Shown one piece after another: positions 1-7,915 of a stretch of 28,942 nucleotides of DNA. The notes under the pieces are model-generated. The model was not told where the DNA came from and ran no database searches. It saw nothing but the letters and a program-made list of their open reading frames with translations. A program made the position numbers and the translations under genes. Position 1 is the stretch's first letter. Each line of letters starts with the position of its first letter. The stretch spans positions 1-28,942 of the forward strand of contig DAINOD010000034.1 of NCBI GenBank assembly GCA_036735545.1, given 5' to 3'. This DNA comes from Rubrimonas sp036735545. Its GTDB lineage: Bacteria > Pseudomonadota > Alphaproteobacteria > Rhodobacterales > Rhodobacteraceae.

Positions 1-974
1 CGCCCGAGATCCAGACGGTGCTGACCGGCGGCTACGCCATCGCCGCCAGCGAGGCCGATCTCAGCGCGCCCTATCTGATCAGCAGCACCAACCCGGCGGA
101 CGTGCGCATCGGTTTCGCCCCCGGGCGCAACGAGGTGGCGGTGGAGTTCGGCGGGTTAAGCAATGTCGGCGGCTTCTCCGCGAGCAACGCCCTGAGCTTC
201 GGCATCCCGATAAACAACCTGACCCTGAACTTTGACGGGGCCTTCATCAACGACGAACTGTTCGTCGCGCGCCACGCGCGCGACGAGGACGGCCGGCTCT
301 CGGGGCAGGCGATCGGGGAAAGCGGGCGCATCCTGCAGGGACCGGGCGACTTTGGTCAGGAGGCCTTCGTCGGCGTGCTGTCCTCCGACCCCGTCGTCGC
401 CGAAATGTCGCCGAGCCCTGAGTTCCTGCGCTGGGGCCATTGGGCCGGCGAGCTTCGCGCCGACCCCGGCGAGAGCCCCGAGATCGAACGCATCGGCCAT
501 GGCTTCTGGGTGGCGGGCGTGCGATCCGACATCTCCGAGGTGCTCGGCGCCTCCGGGTCCGCCACATACGAAGGGGTGGCGCTGGCCAACGTCGTTGAGA
601 ATTCCGCAAGGACCGGCGGCCTAACCCAGACCTACACGGAGCGGGGCACGGTCAACATGAGCTACGACTTCGCCCAGACGTCGGGGAACGGCGACATCAC
701 CATCACGGGCATTCTCTCGCCGGTCGCCAGCGCATTCGTCGTATCGCTGAACCAGGAGGTTCAACCCGGCGGGCCGCACTACACGGGCGGGGTCGGTTCC
801 AGCGGCGGCGGCACGACCATAGACGTCGCCGTCAGCGGAGCCTTCTTCAGCGGCAACAGCGACCCGGTCGCCGCGACAGCCGGCAAGTTCACCATCGACG
901 CGACTGTGAACGCCGACCAGTATCAGGCGGTCGGGATCTACGCCGCCGACGTCGCGACGCGGACGGGGCCCTGA
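1..974 (+). CDS. FecR-domain-type surface protein, C-terminal part (5' end outside window)
   Basis: The frame is open from the left edge (codons start at base 3) to TGA at 972-974, giving about 323 residues with no convincing internal start, so this is the 3' part of a longer gene. The sequence is Gly/Ser/Asn/Asp-rich, has no membrane helix and reads as beta-rich. It carries a LRWGHWAGE segment followed by WVAGV, then Thr/Gly-rich strands and a C-terminal block FFSGNSDPVAATAGKF. I associate that pattern with the C-terminal domain of large FecR-domain proteins and with barrel domains of the transferrin-binding-protein type. The FecR domain itself would lie upstream and is not visible. Only 3 bases separate the stop from the next ATG, so it is probably co-transcribed with the CHASE2 cyclase, a pairing I recall from other proteobacteria. 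A secreted or surface-exposed role is inferred. Confidence 0.6.
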   Translation, partial: PEIQTVLTGGYAIAASEADLSAPYLISSTNPADVRIGFAPGRNEVAVEFGGLSNVGGFSASNALSFGIPINNLTLNFDGAFINDELFVARHARDEDGRLSGQAIGESGRILQGPGDFGQEAFVGVLSSDPVVAEMSPSPEFLRWGHWAGELRADPGESPEIERIGHGFWVAGVRSDISEVLGASGSATYEGVALANVVENSARTGGLTQTYTERGTVNMSYDFAQTSGNGDITITGILSPVASAFVVSLNQEVQPGGPHYTGGVGSSGGGTTIDVAVSGAFFSGNSDPVAATAGKFTIDATVNADQYQAVGIYAADVATRTGP

Positions 975-977
975 GGC

Positions 978-3191
978 ATGGCGACCACGCGCGCGGGGCT
1001 GCTCGGCCGTCTCTGGCGGTTCTGGCGCGACCAGGGCGCGGCGGGCGCCGTGTCGGTGGTCATCATCGCCGTCACGCTCGTTCTCGCGGGGTTGCAGGGC
1101 CGGCAGCTCGGGCCCCTGTCCGCGGAGCTGTTCGACCGCTTCCAGCGCGCCCAGCCGCGCGCCTACGACCCCGACCTGCCGGTGCGCATCGTCGCCATCG
1201 ACCGCGAGTCCCTGCAGCGCTACGGCCAGTGGCCATGGTCTAGGCTCTACTTCGTCGAGCTGATCGAGCGGCTGGAGGCGCTGGGCGTGGCCGCCATCGC
1301 CTTCGACGTGGTGTTCGCCGACCCCGACCGCACGAGTCCCGAGATCGTCGCCGAGACCATGCGCCGCTTCGACCCCGACGCCACCCAGGCGCCGAGGATG
1401 ACGGAGATCACCCAGAACGACGCGCTGTTCGCCCGCCGGGTGGCGCAGTCGGCGGTGGTGCTGGGCGCTGTGCCCATCGCCGGCGAGCCCGAGGGCCCGT
1501 TCCGCGGTCCCTTCGGCCTCGTCGTCGTCGGCTCCGACCCCATCCCCCGCCTGATCCGCTTCGGGGCTCTGGAGACGCCGCTGCAGGTGCTGATCGAGAA
1601 CGCCGCCGGCTACGGCACGACAGGGGTGGGCGACGGCCAGAGCGCGGTGGTGCGGCGCGCGCCGCTGTTCTCCAACGTCGGCGGCTCGCTCGCGCCCTCC
1701 ATCGCCATGGAGGCGTTGAGGGTGGCGCAGGGCGCGCGGGGCTATGTGCTGCGCGCCTCCGACGGCTCGGGCGACAGCGCCGGGGGGGCGGAGCCGGTGC
1801 TGGTCTCGGCCAAGGTCGGGGACGTGGAGATCCCCGTCACCGACGACGGCGCCATCTGGGTGCACTTCTCGGGCGAGCAACCCCAGCGCACCGTGCCGGC
1901 CTGGCGCATCCTGGAAGGCGACGGCCCCGACCCGGCGCTGCTGGACGAGCTGGAGGGGCGGATCGTGCTGATCGGCGCGACCGCGCCCGGCCTGCGCTAC
2001 GTCGTGCCGACGCCCTTGTCCGTGGCGGCGGACGGCGTGGAGGTGCACGCCGAGGTGATGGAGCAGATCCTGAGCGGCGTCTCGCTCGACCGCCCGGACT
2101 GGGCCCGGGGGGCGGAGGCGCTTCTCGCGATCGTCCTGGGCATGCTGACCTTCGCGCTGACCAACCGCCGCTCGCCGCTTGTGGGGCTGCTGTTCGCCGC
2201 CACGCTGCTGGGCGGACTGCTGTGGGTCTCCTGGTGGGCGTTCAGCGAGCAGGCGATGCTGCTGAGCCCGGTGTTCCCCGCCATCGCGGTCGCGGGCATC
2301 TATGTGGCGCTGACCGGCCTCAACTATTTCCAGAGCCTCGCGCAGGAGCGGGCGGTGAAGGGTCAGTTCGAGCGCTTCGTGGCGCCGCAGATCATCCAGT
2401 CGCTGATCGACGACCCGAACCTGCGCGAGGGGCTGAAGGGAGAGGAGCGCGAACTGACGCTGTTCTTCGGCGACGTCCGCGGCTTCACCACCCTGTCGGA
2501 GAAGATGCCGCCGGCGCAGCTGATCGGCTACCTGAACCGCCTGCTGGAGATGGTCAGCGACTGCATTCTCGCCGAGGGCGGGACCATCGACAAGTTCATG
2601 GGCGACGGGATCATGGCGTTCTGGAACGCCCCCGTGGAGGACCCCCGCCACGCCGCCCACGCCATCGCCGCCACGCTGGCCATCGACGCCGCGCTGAAGG
2701 AGATGAACCGCCGCTTCGTGGAGGAAGGGCTGCCGACGGCGCGGATGGGCTTCGGGCTGAACAGCGGCATGTGCAACGTGGGCCTGATGGGCCATGCGCG
2801 CCGGCTGGACTACAGTTGCATCGGCGACACCGTGAACGTGGCGGCGCGCATCCAGGACATCACCAAGAGCTTCGGCGTGTGGAACTGCGTCACGCTCTCG
2901 ACCGTCCAGCAGGCGCCGGAATTCTGCGCCGTCGAGATCGACGTCTCGCCGATCCGCGGCCGCGACCGGCGCGAGCCGCTGTTCACCGTGCTCGGGCCGA
3001 AGGCTCTGGACGCAGACCCGAAGATCGCCGCCTTCCGCGAGGCGCTGGCGGCGGTGCGCGCCGCGCGCGAAGCCCACGCCGAGCGCGCCTTCGACGAGGC
3101 GCTGGGCGCCGTGGCCGAGAACGCGCCGGAAGGCGTGAACGCCGAGGTGCTCACGGGCTGGTTCCGCAAGTCGATGATGGTCCCAGCCTGA
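978..3191 (+). CDS. CHASE2-domain class III adenylate/guanylate cyclase
   Basis: A 737-residue membrane-bound cyclase making cyclic nucleotide from NTP, most likely cAMP from ATP. An N-terminal membrane helix lies at about residues 24-42. A CHASE2 sensor region, expected to face the periplasm, covers about 45-370 (VRIVAIDRESLQRYGQWPWSR, AIAFDVVFADPD, VLIGATAPGL). Three hydrophobic helices follow at about 378-450, and the catalytic domain spans about 490-680. Metal-binding aspartates are D499 (FFGDVRGF) and D543 (MGDGIMAF). K539 is the usual adenine-selecting lysine, and N620 and R624 (TVNVAARI) are the transition-state residues. The second base-selecting position is S613 (DYSCIGD), where bacterial adenylate cyclases commonly have Thr or Asp, so specificity is probable but not certain. 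It sits 3 bases after the FecR-type gene and 93 bases before the ABC gene. Start is the ATG at 978. Confidence 0.93.
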   Translation: MATTRAGLLGRLWRFWRDQGAAGAVSVVIIAVTLVLAGLQGRQLGPLSAELFDRFQRAQPRAYDPDLPVRIVAIDRESLQRYGQWPWSRLYFVELIERLEALGVAAIAFDVVFADPDRTSPEIVAETMRRFDPDATQAPRMTEITQNDALFARRVAQSAVVLGAVPIAGEPEGPFRGPFGLVVVGSDPIPRLIRFGALETPLQVLIENAAGYGTTGVGDGQSAVVRRAPLFSNVGGSLAPSIAMEALRVAQGARGYVLRASDGSGDSAGGAEPVLVSAKVGDVEIPVTDDGAIWVHFSGEQPQRTVPAWRILEGDGPDPALLDELEGRIVLIGATAPGLRYVVPTPLSVAADGVEVHAEVMEQILSGVSLDRPDWARGAEALLAIVLGMLTFALTNRRSPLVGLLFAATLLGGLLWVSWWAFSEQAMLLSPVFPAIAVAGIYVALTGLNYFQSLAQERAVKGQFERFVAPQIIQSLIDDPNLREGLKGEERELTLFFGDVRGFTTLSEKMPPAQLIGYLNRLLEMVSDCILAEGGTIDKFMGDGIMAFWNAPVEDPRHAAHAIAATLAIDAALKEMNRRFVEEGLPTARMGFGLNSGMCNVGLMGHARRLDYSCIGDTVNVAARIQDITKSFGVWNCVTLSTVQQAPEFCAVEIDVSPIRGRDRREPLFTVLGPKALDADPKIAAFREALAAVRAAREAHAERAFDEALGAVAENAPEGVNAEVLTGWFRKSMMVPA

Positions 3192-3284
3192 GCCAGCGAC
3201 CCGTGGGCGCTTGATCTGTCAGGGTTTTCGGGCCCAGAGTGGCCGCGCCGGACGGGGCCGGCGCCGGGGGATGGTCGCCGCGAC

Positions 3285-5837
3285 ATGGACAACCGCTTCT
3301 TCCCCTATGTCTGGCGGCACTCGAGGGCCGACCAACTCTACATCCTGGCCCTGACGGTCGCGACGCTGCCGCTGACCTACGTCTCGCTCGAAATCCCGAA
3401 GATCATCGTCAACCGCGCCATCCAGGGCGGCCCCGGCACGCGCGAGCTGTTCGGCTTTCCGCTCGACCAGATCCCCTATCTCGTGGCGCTGTGCTTCGGC
3501 TTCATCGCGGTCGTGGTGCTGATCAACGTCTTCAAGTGGGTGATGAACATCTCGGTCGGCATGTGCGGCGAGCGGATGCTGCGTCGGCTGCGCCAGAGCC
3601 TGCTCGAGACGGTGATGCGCTATCCCCAGCGCCGCTTCGCCCAGACCCGCCCCGGCGAGGTGGTGCAGGCGGTGATGGCCGAGGTGGAGCCGCTGGGCGG
3701 CTTCATCGGCGAGGTGGTCTCGACGCCGGCCTACCAGGGCGGGACGCTGGTGGTCTATGTCGGCTTCATCTTCGTGCAGGACTTCTGGCTGGGACTGGCG
3801 GCGCTGTCGCTGTTCCCGGTGCAGTTCTATTTCATTCCGCTGCTGCAGAAGAAGGTGATCCTGCTCAACAAGGAGCGGGCCAGGAACTCGCGCGCGCTGG
3901 CGGACAGCGTCGCCGAGACGGTGACGGGCGTCGAGGACATCCACGGCAACGGCGTGGTGCGTTGGCGCATGGCCCTGATCGCGGGGCGACTCTACCGCAA
4001 CACCGAGCTGCGGCTGGCGCTCTACAACCGCAAGTTCCTCATCAAGTTTCTCAACAACTTTCTCAACCAGTTGACGCCGTTCATGTTCTTCCTGATCGGC
4101 GGATGGCTGGTGATCGAGGGGCGGCTTGATCTCGGCGCGCTGGTGGCGGTGCTGGCGGCCTACAAGGACATCAGCAAGCCGTGGCGGGAGCTGCTGAACT
4201 TCTACCAGCGCTGGTCCGACTTCAACTCGCGCTTCACCGTGGTGGTGGAGAGTTTCATGGGCGGCGAGATCATGCCGGCCGAACGTCTGGACGCGGGCGA
4301 CGCGGCGCCGCTGCGGGGGGCTCTGGAGATGCGCGACGTGGAGACCGCGCCGGAGGACGGCGCGCTGAGCGTGGGGCGGCTGGAGGTGGCGCCGGGCCGG
4401 AGCCTCGCCGTCACCGGCGGCGGCCAGGGCGCGCGCGCCTCGCTGATGCGCATCGCGGCGGGACTGCAGGCGCCGGCGGCGGGACAGGCGCGGCTCGGCG
4501 GGGTCGATCTGGCGCAGGCCACTCTGCCCCGGCTCGGCGCCGCCATCGGCTATGTGGCGCCCGACCCGACGCTGTTCGACGCAAGCATTCGCGAGAACCT
4601 GCTTATCGGCCTCTACCGCGGCGCCCCGGACCTGTCGCAGCGCGTGGGCGACGACAAGGCGGCGGCGATGCTGCGCGAGGCGCTGCGCACGGGCTCGCCC
4701 ACGGGCGATCCCGAAGGCGACTGGGTCGACTACGCCGCCGCTGGGCTCGACGGGCCCGCGGCGCTGGATGCAAGGCTGACCGCGCTGGTGGACGCGGCGG
4801 GCCTCGGGGGCGACCTCGTGGCCGCGGCGTTGCGCGGACGCCCCGAGCCCGACGAGATCGACCGCTGGAGCCGCGCCGCGCGCGACGCCCGCGCCGCGGT
4901 GGCGGCGACCCTGGAGGCCGAGGGCCTCGGCGACGCCGTGGAGCGCTGGGACCGCAGCGTCTTCATCGAGAACGCCACGCTCCTGCAGAACATCCTGTTC
5001 GCCGCGCCCCAGACGACCGGCGACGAGGCCGCTAAGCTCGCCGACCCCGCGGTCGCGCCCATCGTCGATGAGATCGGCGCCGGCCCCTTCCTGCGCGAGG
5101 TCGGCGCGGCGCTCGCGAAGGAGATCGCAGGCGTCGTCGCGACGGTGGGGCGCGACAGCGCGGTGCTGGAGAGCCTCGGCGGGTTCTCCAAGAACGAGGC
5201 GCTGGCGGCGGCCGATCTGGCGGAGGCGGACCCGGAGGACGCCCCGGTCGCCAGGGCCCTCGCCGCGCTGGGCGCCCGCTTCGCGCCTCAGCGCGACCGC
5301 TTCGACGTGCTGGGCCCGGAGCGCCGCGCCCGCGCGATGGCGCTGCGCGCGGCGGCGGCGCCGCTGGTCGCCGCGGAGCCCCGGCTCGCACCCTTCGACG
5401 GCGACGCGGTGATCCCGGCCTTCTCGATCGGCGACAACCTGCTGGGCGGGCTGCGCCGCAACGACCGGCGCAGCGCGTGGAAGGCGCTGGACGCCGCGCT
5501 CGACGCGGCCGTCACGGCCGCCGGCCTGCGCGAGGCGCTGACCGCGGTCGGGCTGCGCGGACGGGCCGGCCCCGGCGGGGCCATGCTGACGCAAGGCGCG
5601 CGGCGGCGCGTGGCGCTGGTCCGCGCGCTGCTGAAGCGCCCCTCGCTGCTGGTGCTCGCGGGCCCGCTGGAGGCGAGCCTGCGCGCGGCCGCCCGGGCCG
5701 AGGCGCCCGACGCCGCCATCCTCTACGCGGCGGACGACGAGGCGGCCGCGGCGGAGGGCGACGCGCACTGCCATCTTGCTGACAACGGCGCGCTGTCCCA
5801 TGCGCGCTTCGATTCTGGCGCAGAGGAGCGCGCATGA
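3285..5837 (+). CDS. ABC-exporter-like membrane protein with degenerate nucleotide-binding domain
   Basis: An 850-residue protein. Residues about 15-300 form a type-I exporter-like membrane domain with around six hydrophobic helices and EKVEKR-like amphipathic stretches between them. The nucleotide-binding domain starts near 340, but its motifs are broken. The Walker A slot reads GGGQGARAS (378-386), with Arg at 384 in place of Lys and Ala at 385 in place of Ser/Thr. The Q-loop glutamine is Pro426. The signature reads LTQGARRR (768-775). Walker B reads LLVLAGP, lacking Asp-Glu (Ala792, Gly793), and no switch histidine is visible. About 270 residues are inserted between Q-loop and signature, containing two further copies of a Q-loop-like ENLLxG segment (560-575 and 713-723). 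ATP hydrolysis looks unlikely, so a channel, scaffold or sensor role is possible. Its TGA overlaps the next ATG (ATGA). Recalled alphaproteobacterial relatives share the layout with better-kept motifs. Confidence 0.8.
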   Translation: MDNRFFPYVWRHSRADQLYILALTVATLPLTYVSLEIPKIIVNRAIQGGPGTRELFGFPLDQIPYLVALCFGFIAVVVLINVFKWVMNISVGMCGERMLRRLRQSLLETVMRYPQRRFAQTRPGEVVQAVMAEVEPLGGFIGEVVSTPAYQGGTLVVYVGFIFVQDFWLGLAALSLFPVQFYFIPLLQKKVILLNKERARNSRALADSVAETVTGVEDIHGNGVVRWRMALIAGRLYRNTELRLALYNRKFLIKFLNNFLNQLTPFMFFLIGGWLVIEGRLDLGALVAVLAAYKDISKPWRELLNFYQRWSDFNSRFTVVVESFMGGEIMPAERLDAGDAAPLRGALEMRDVETAPEDGALSVGRLEVAPGRSLAVTGGGQGARASLMRIAAGLQAPAAGQARLGGVDLAQATLPRLGAAIGYVAPDPTLFDASIRENLLIGLYRGAPDLSQRVGDDKAAAMLREALRTGSPTGDPEGDWVDYAAAGLDGPAALDARLTALVDAAGLGGDLVAAALRGRPEPDEIDRWSRAARDARAAVAATLEAEGLGDAVERWDRSVFIENATLLQNILFAAPQTTGDEAAKLADPAVAPIVDEIGAGPFLREVGAALAKEIAGVVATVGRDSAVLESLGGFSKNEALAAADLAEADPEDAPVARALAALGARFAPQRDRFDVLGPERRARAMALRAAAAPLVAAEPRLAPFDGDAVIPAFSIGDNLLGGLRRNDRRSAWKALDAALDAAVTAAGLREALTAVGLRGRAGPGGAMLTQGARRRVALVRALLKRPSLLVLAGPLEASLRAAARAEAPDAAILYAADDEAAAAEGDAHCHLADNGALSHARFDSGAEERA

Positions 5838-6292
5838 GCCTCGGCATCGCCGACGTCGCCGACACGCTGCGGCGCAACCCGCTGTTCCGACGCATCGGCG
5901 ACGACCGCCTGCGCATCGTCGCCCTGACCGGCGAGGTATCGCGCCTGCGAGACGCGGAGACGCTGTTCCGCCGCGGCGAGGAAGGCGACGCGGCCTATGT
6001 CGTGCTGACAGGGGCGGTGCTGGTGCGCATCCCCATCGCAGGGCGCGACCAGACCGTGGCGCGGCTCGGCGTCGGCGAGCTTTTCGGAGAGATCGCCGTG
6101 CTGTGCGACCGGCCCCGCACCACCGCCATCGTGGCCGAGGGCGAGACGGCCCTGCTGAGGCTCGGCGGGCGCGAGTTGCGCGCGCTGCTGGCCGAATTCC
6201 CGGAGCTGTCGCTGGAACTGATCCGCAGCCTCGCAGACAGGCTCGAGGCGACCTCGATGAAGCTCGCCGAGGCGCGCAGCGCGGCTGGGTGA
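5834..6292 (+). CDS. Stand-alone cyclic-nucleotide-binding (CNB) domain protein
   Basis: A 152-residue cytosolic protein consisting almost entirely of one CNB domain of the Crp/PKA-regulatory-subunit fold: LFRRIGDDRLRIVAL start helix, then LFRRGEEGDAAYVVLTGAV, then a phosphate-binding cassette FGEIAVLCDRPRTT. In the cassette G85, E86 (ribose contact) and R95 (phosphate contact) are kept, so cyclic-nucleotide binding is plausible. The usual Ala/Ser after the Arg is Thr-Thr. No DNA-binding helix-turn-helix follows; the C-terminal helix (about 125-152) simply ends. It is therefore not a CRP-type transcription factor but a candidate regulator acting on a protein partner. Its ATG overlaps the stop of the ABC gene by four bases (ATGA), implying coupled translation and probably a shared complex. 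The cyclase two genes upstream is the obvious ligand source. Confidence 0.87.
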   Translation: MSLGIADVADTLRRNPLFRRIGDDRLRIVALTGEVSRLRDAETLFRRGEEGDAAYVVLTGAVLVRIPIAGRDQTVARLGVGELFGEIAVLCDRPRTTAIVAEGETALLRLGGRELRALLAEFPELSLELIRSLADRLEATSMKLAEARSAAG

Positions 6293-6310
6293 GCCCGGTC
6301 AGGGCTCACC
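6288..6310. terminator. Hairpin between convergent genes
   Basis: Arms GGTGAGCCC (6288-6296) and GGGCTCACC (6302-6310) are a perfect 9-bp inverted repeat with a five-base loop GGTCA. The repeat overlaps the stop codon of the CNB gene and lies 21 bases beyond the ilvE stop on the opposite strand, where a bidirectional terminator is expected. There is no T-tract, so intrinsic termination is not certain. Confidence 0.5.
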
Positions 6311-6331
6311 GGGAGGCAGGGCCCGGCGGCC

Positions 6332-7204
6332 TCAGGCCGCGCGCACGAGGCGGTCGTAGGCCTCGACCATGTCACGCGCCATCTGCCCGACCTCGAAGCG
6401 CCAGGGCCCGATCTCGGCGACCGGCGTCACCTCGGCCGCGGTGCCGGTGAGGAAGCACTGCTGGAAGCCCTCCAGTTCGCCCGGCTCGATGTGGCGCTCG
6501 TGAACAGTGATCTGGCGCTCGCGCAGCACGTCGATCACGGTCTGCCGCGTCAGACCGTTCAGGAAACAGTCGGCCAGCGGCGTATGCACCGCGCCATCCT
6601 TGACGAAGAAGACGTTGGCCCCGGTCGCCTCGGCGACATAACCGCGGTAGTCCATCATCAGCGCGTCGGAAAAGCCCTTGGCCTCGGCCTCGTGCTTGCT
6701 GAGCGTGCAGATCATGTAGAGGCCCGCCGCCTTGGCCTTGCACGGAATGGTCTCGGGGCTCGGCCGCTTCCACTTCGCCACGTCGAGCCTGGCGCCCTTC
6801 AGCTTGGCGTCGCCGTAGTAGGCGCCCCAGTCCCACGCCGCGATGGCGAGGTGGATGGTGTTGTGCTGGGCGGAGACGCCCATCATCTCCGACCCGCGCC
6901 ATGCGACCGGGCGAATGTAGGCGTCGCTCAGGCCGTTGCGGCGCATGACCTCCAACTTCACGCGGTCGATCTCCTCGACCGACCAGGGGATCGTGAAGCC
7001 GAGTTGCCCGGCGGAGAAGTGCAGCCGCTTCGAATGTTCGGTGGACTTGAAGATCACGCCGCCATAGGCGCGCTCGCCCTCGAAGACGCTGGAGGCGTAG
7101 TGCAGCGCGTGGGTCAGGATATGAACCTTCGCGTCGCGCCATGGCAGGTATTCGCCGTCCATCCAGATCCAGCCGTCGCGGTCGTGATAGGCCGAGGCCG
7201 CCAT
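6332..7204 (-). CDS. ilvE: Branched-chain amino acid aminotransferase
   Basis: A 290-residue fold-IV PLP enzyme that transaminates Leu, Ile and Val to and from their 2-oxo acids. Visible family marks are LHYASSVFEGERAY near the N-terminus, YIRPVAWRG (97-104), TIPCKAKAAGLY with the PLP lysine at K158, the VAEATGANVF cofactor-binding segment (E192), and LTGTAAEVTPV near the C-terminus. The length is normal for the family. The start ATG at 7204 is preceded by a GAGGGGAG ribosome-binding site. The gene converges on the CNB gene and diverges from the petP-like gene, with 171 bases between the two starts. Class-IV relatives (D-amino acid transaminase, 4-amino-4-deoxychorismate lyase) are less likely given the FEGERAY and GTAAEVTPV motifs. 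Confidence 0.94.
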   Translation of the reverse strand: MAASAYHDRDGWIWMDGEYLPWRDAKVHILTHALHYASSVFEGERAYGGVIFKSTEHSKRLHFSAGQLGFTIPWSVEEIDRVKLEVMRRNGLSDAYIRPVAWRGSEMMGVSAQHNTIHLAIAAWDWGAYYGDAKLKGARLDVAKWKRPSPETIPCKAKAAGLYMICTLSKHEAEAKGFSDALMMDYRGYVAEATGANVFFVKDGAVHTPLADCFLNGLTRQTVIDVLRERQITVHERHIEPGELEGFQQCFLTGTAAEVTPVAEIGPWRFEVGQMARDMVEAYDRLVRAA

Positions 7205-7287
7205 CGTCTTCGCTCCCCTCCGGCGCAGGGCCGGTTTCCGATTGTTTCGCGTTCAGACCCCGGCGCGACAGGAAACGGCGCGTCGGG

Positions 7288-7316
7288 TTGCAGGGGGCGT
7301 AACATCGGGCTATGAA
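7288..7316 (+). promoter_or_regulatory. Candidate sigma-70 promoter for petP-petR
   Basis: TTGCAG (7288-7293) and TATGAA (7311-7316) are separated by exactly 17 bases, a fair match to TTGACA-N17-TATAAT. They lie about 60 bases upstream of the petP ATG, in the divergent ilvE/petP gap. No clear opposing promoter for ilvE was found in the same gap. Inferred from sequence only. Confidence 0.45.
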
Positions 7317-7375
7317 TGCGTCAACGCCGCTGACATAATTCGTGACGCCTCGCCCCCGACCCAACCCGTGAGATC

Positions 7376-7909
7376 ATGTCCGACGCCCTGAGCCCGCCGC
7401 GCGCCGCCGCGATCCGCCCCGCCCCGCGCAGCGAGCAGCTGCTGTATCTGACCGACGAGCAGCTGCGGCAGGGCATCGAGCTGATGTTCTTCGCCTACCG
7501 CGACTTCACCTCGGACGTGGACCTGATCCTCGAGGAGTTCGGCTACGGCCGTGCGCATCACCGGGCGCTGCACTTCGTCGGGCGGCGGCCGGGGCTGACG
7601 GTGCAGGGGCTGCTCGACATCCTTCGCGTGACCAAGCAGTCGCTGAACCGGGTGCTGCGCCAGTTGATCGAGGACGGCATGGTCGAGAGCCGCGTCGGGC
7701 GCGCGGACCGCCGCCAGCGGCTGCTGAGCCTCTCCGACAAGGGCGCGGCCCTGGAGACGCGGCTGAGCGAGGCGCAGCGGGCGCGGGTGCGGCGCGCCTA
7801 CGCCGAGGCGGGCCCGGACGCGGTGGCGGGGTTCCGCAGGGTGCTGGAGCGCATGATCGACCCCGCCGCGCGCGACGGGGTGCTCGGCCTCGTCGGCCGC
7901 AAGGGCTGA
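7376..7909 (+). CDS. petP: MarR-family winged-helix regulator, PetP-like
   Basis: A 177-residue MarR-type regulator. After a short polar N-terminus come the dimerisation helices (LRQGIELMFFAYRDF), then the winged helix-turn-helix at about 60-125: AHHRALHFVGRRPGLTVQGLL, LRVTKQSLNRVLRQLIEDGMV as recognition region, and the wing GRADRRQRLLSLSDKG. Six bases separate its stop from the start of an OmpR-type response regulator, so the two are almost certainly co-transcribed. A MarR plus response-regulator pair matches petP-petR of Rhodobacter capsulatus, described next to the cytochrome bc1 (petABC) operon. The name is given on that architecture and on the ilvE neighbourhood; petABC is not in the window. 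No cysteine-based or ligand-sensing feature stands out. Confidence 0.75.
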   Translation: MSDALSPPRAAAIRPAPRSEQLLYLTDEQLRQGIELMFFAYRDFTSDVDLILEEFGYGRAHHRALHFVGRRPGLTVQGLLDILRVTKQSLNRVLRQLIEDGMVESRVGRADRRQRLLSLSDKGAALETRLSEAQRARVRRAYAEAGPDAVAGFRRVLERMIDPAARDGVLGLVGRKG

Positions 7910-7915
7910 CGCGCC

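Noticed and set aside
621..3077. Long minus-strand open frame of 818 codons opposite the cyclase
   Set aside because: It is made of low-complexity His/Arg/Gln/Ala sequence typical of the antisense frame of GC-rich genes, with no motif. The plus strand carries the cyclase.
4546..5430. Idea that the ABC protein carries two complete nucleotide-binding domains
   Set aside because: Only the Q-loop-like segment recurs. There is a single Walker A-like and a single signature-like region, so one NBD with an insertion fits better.
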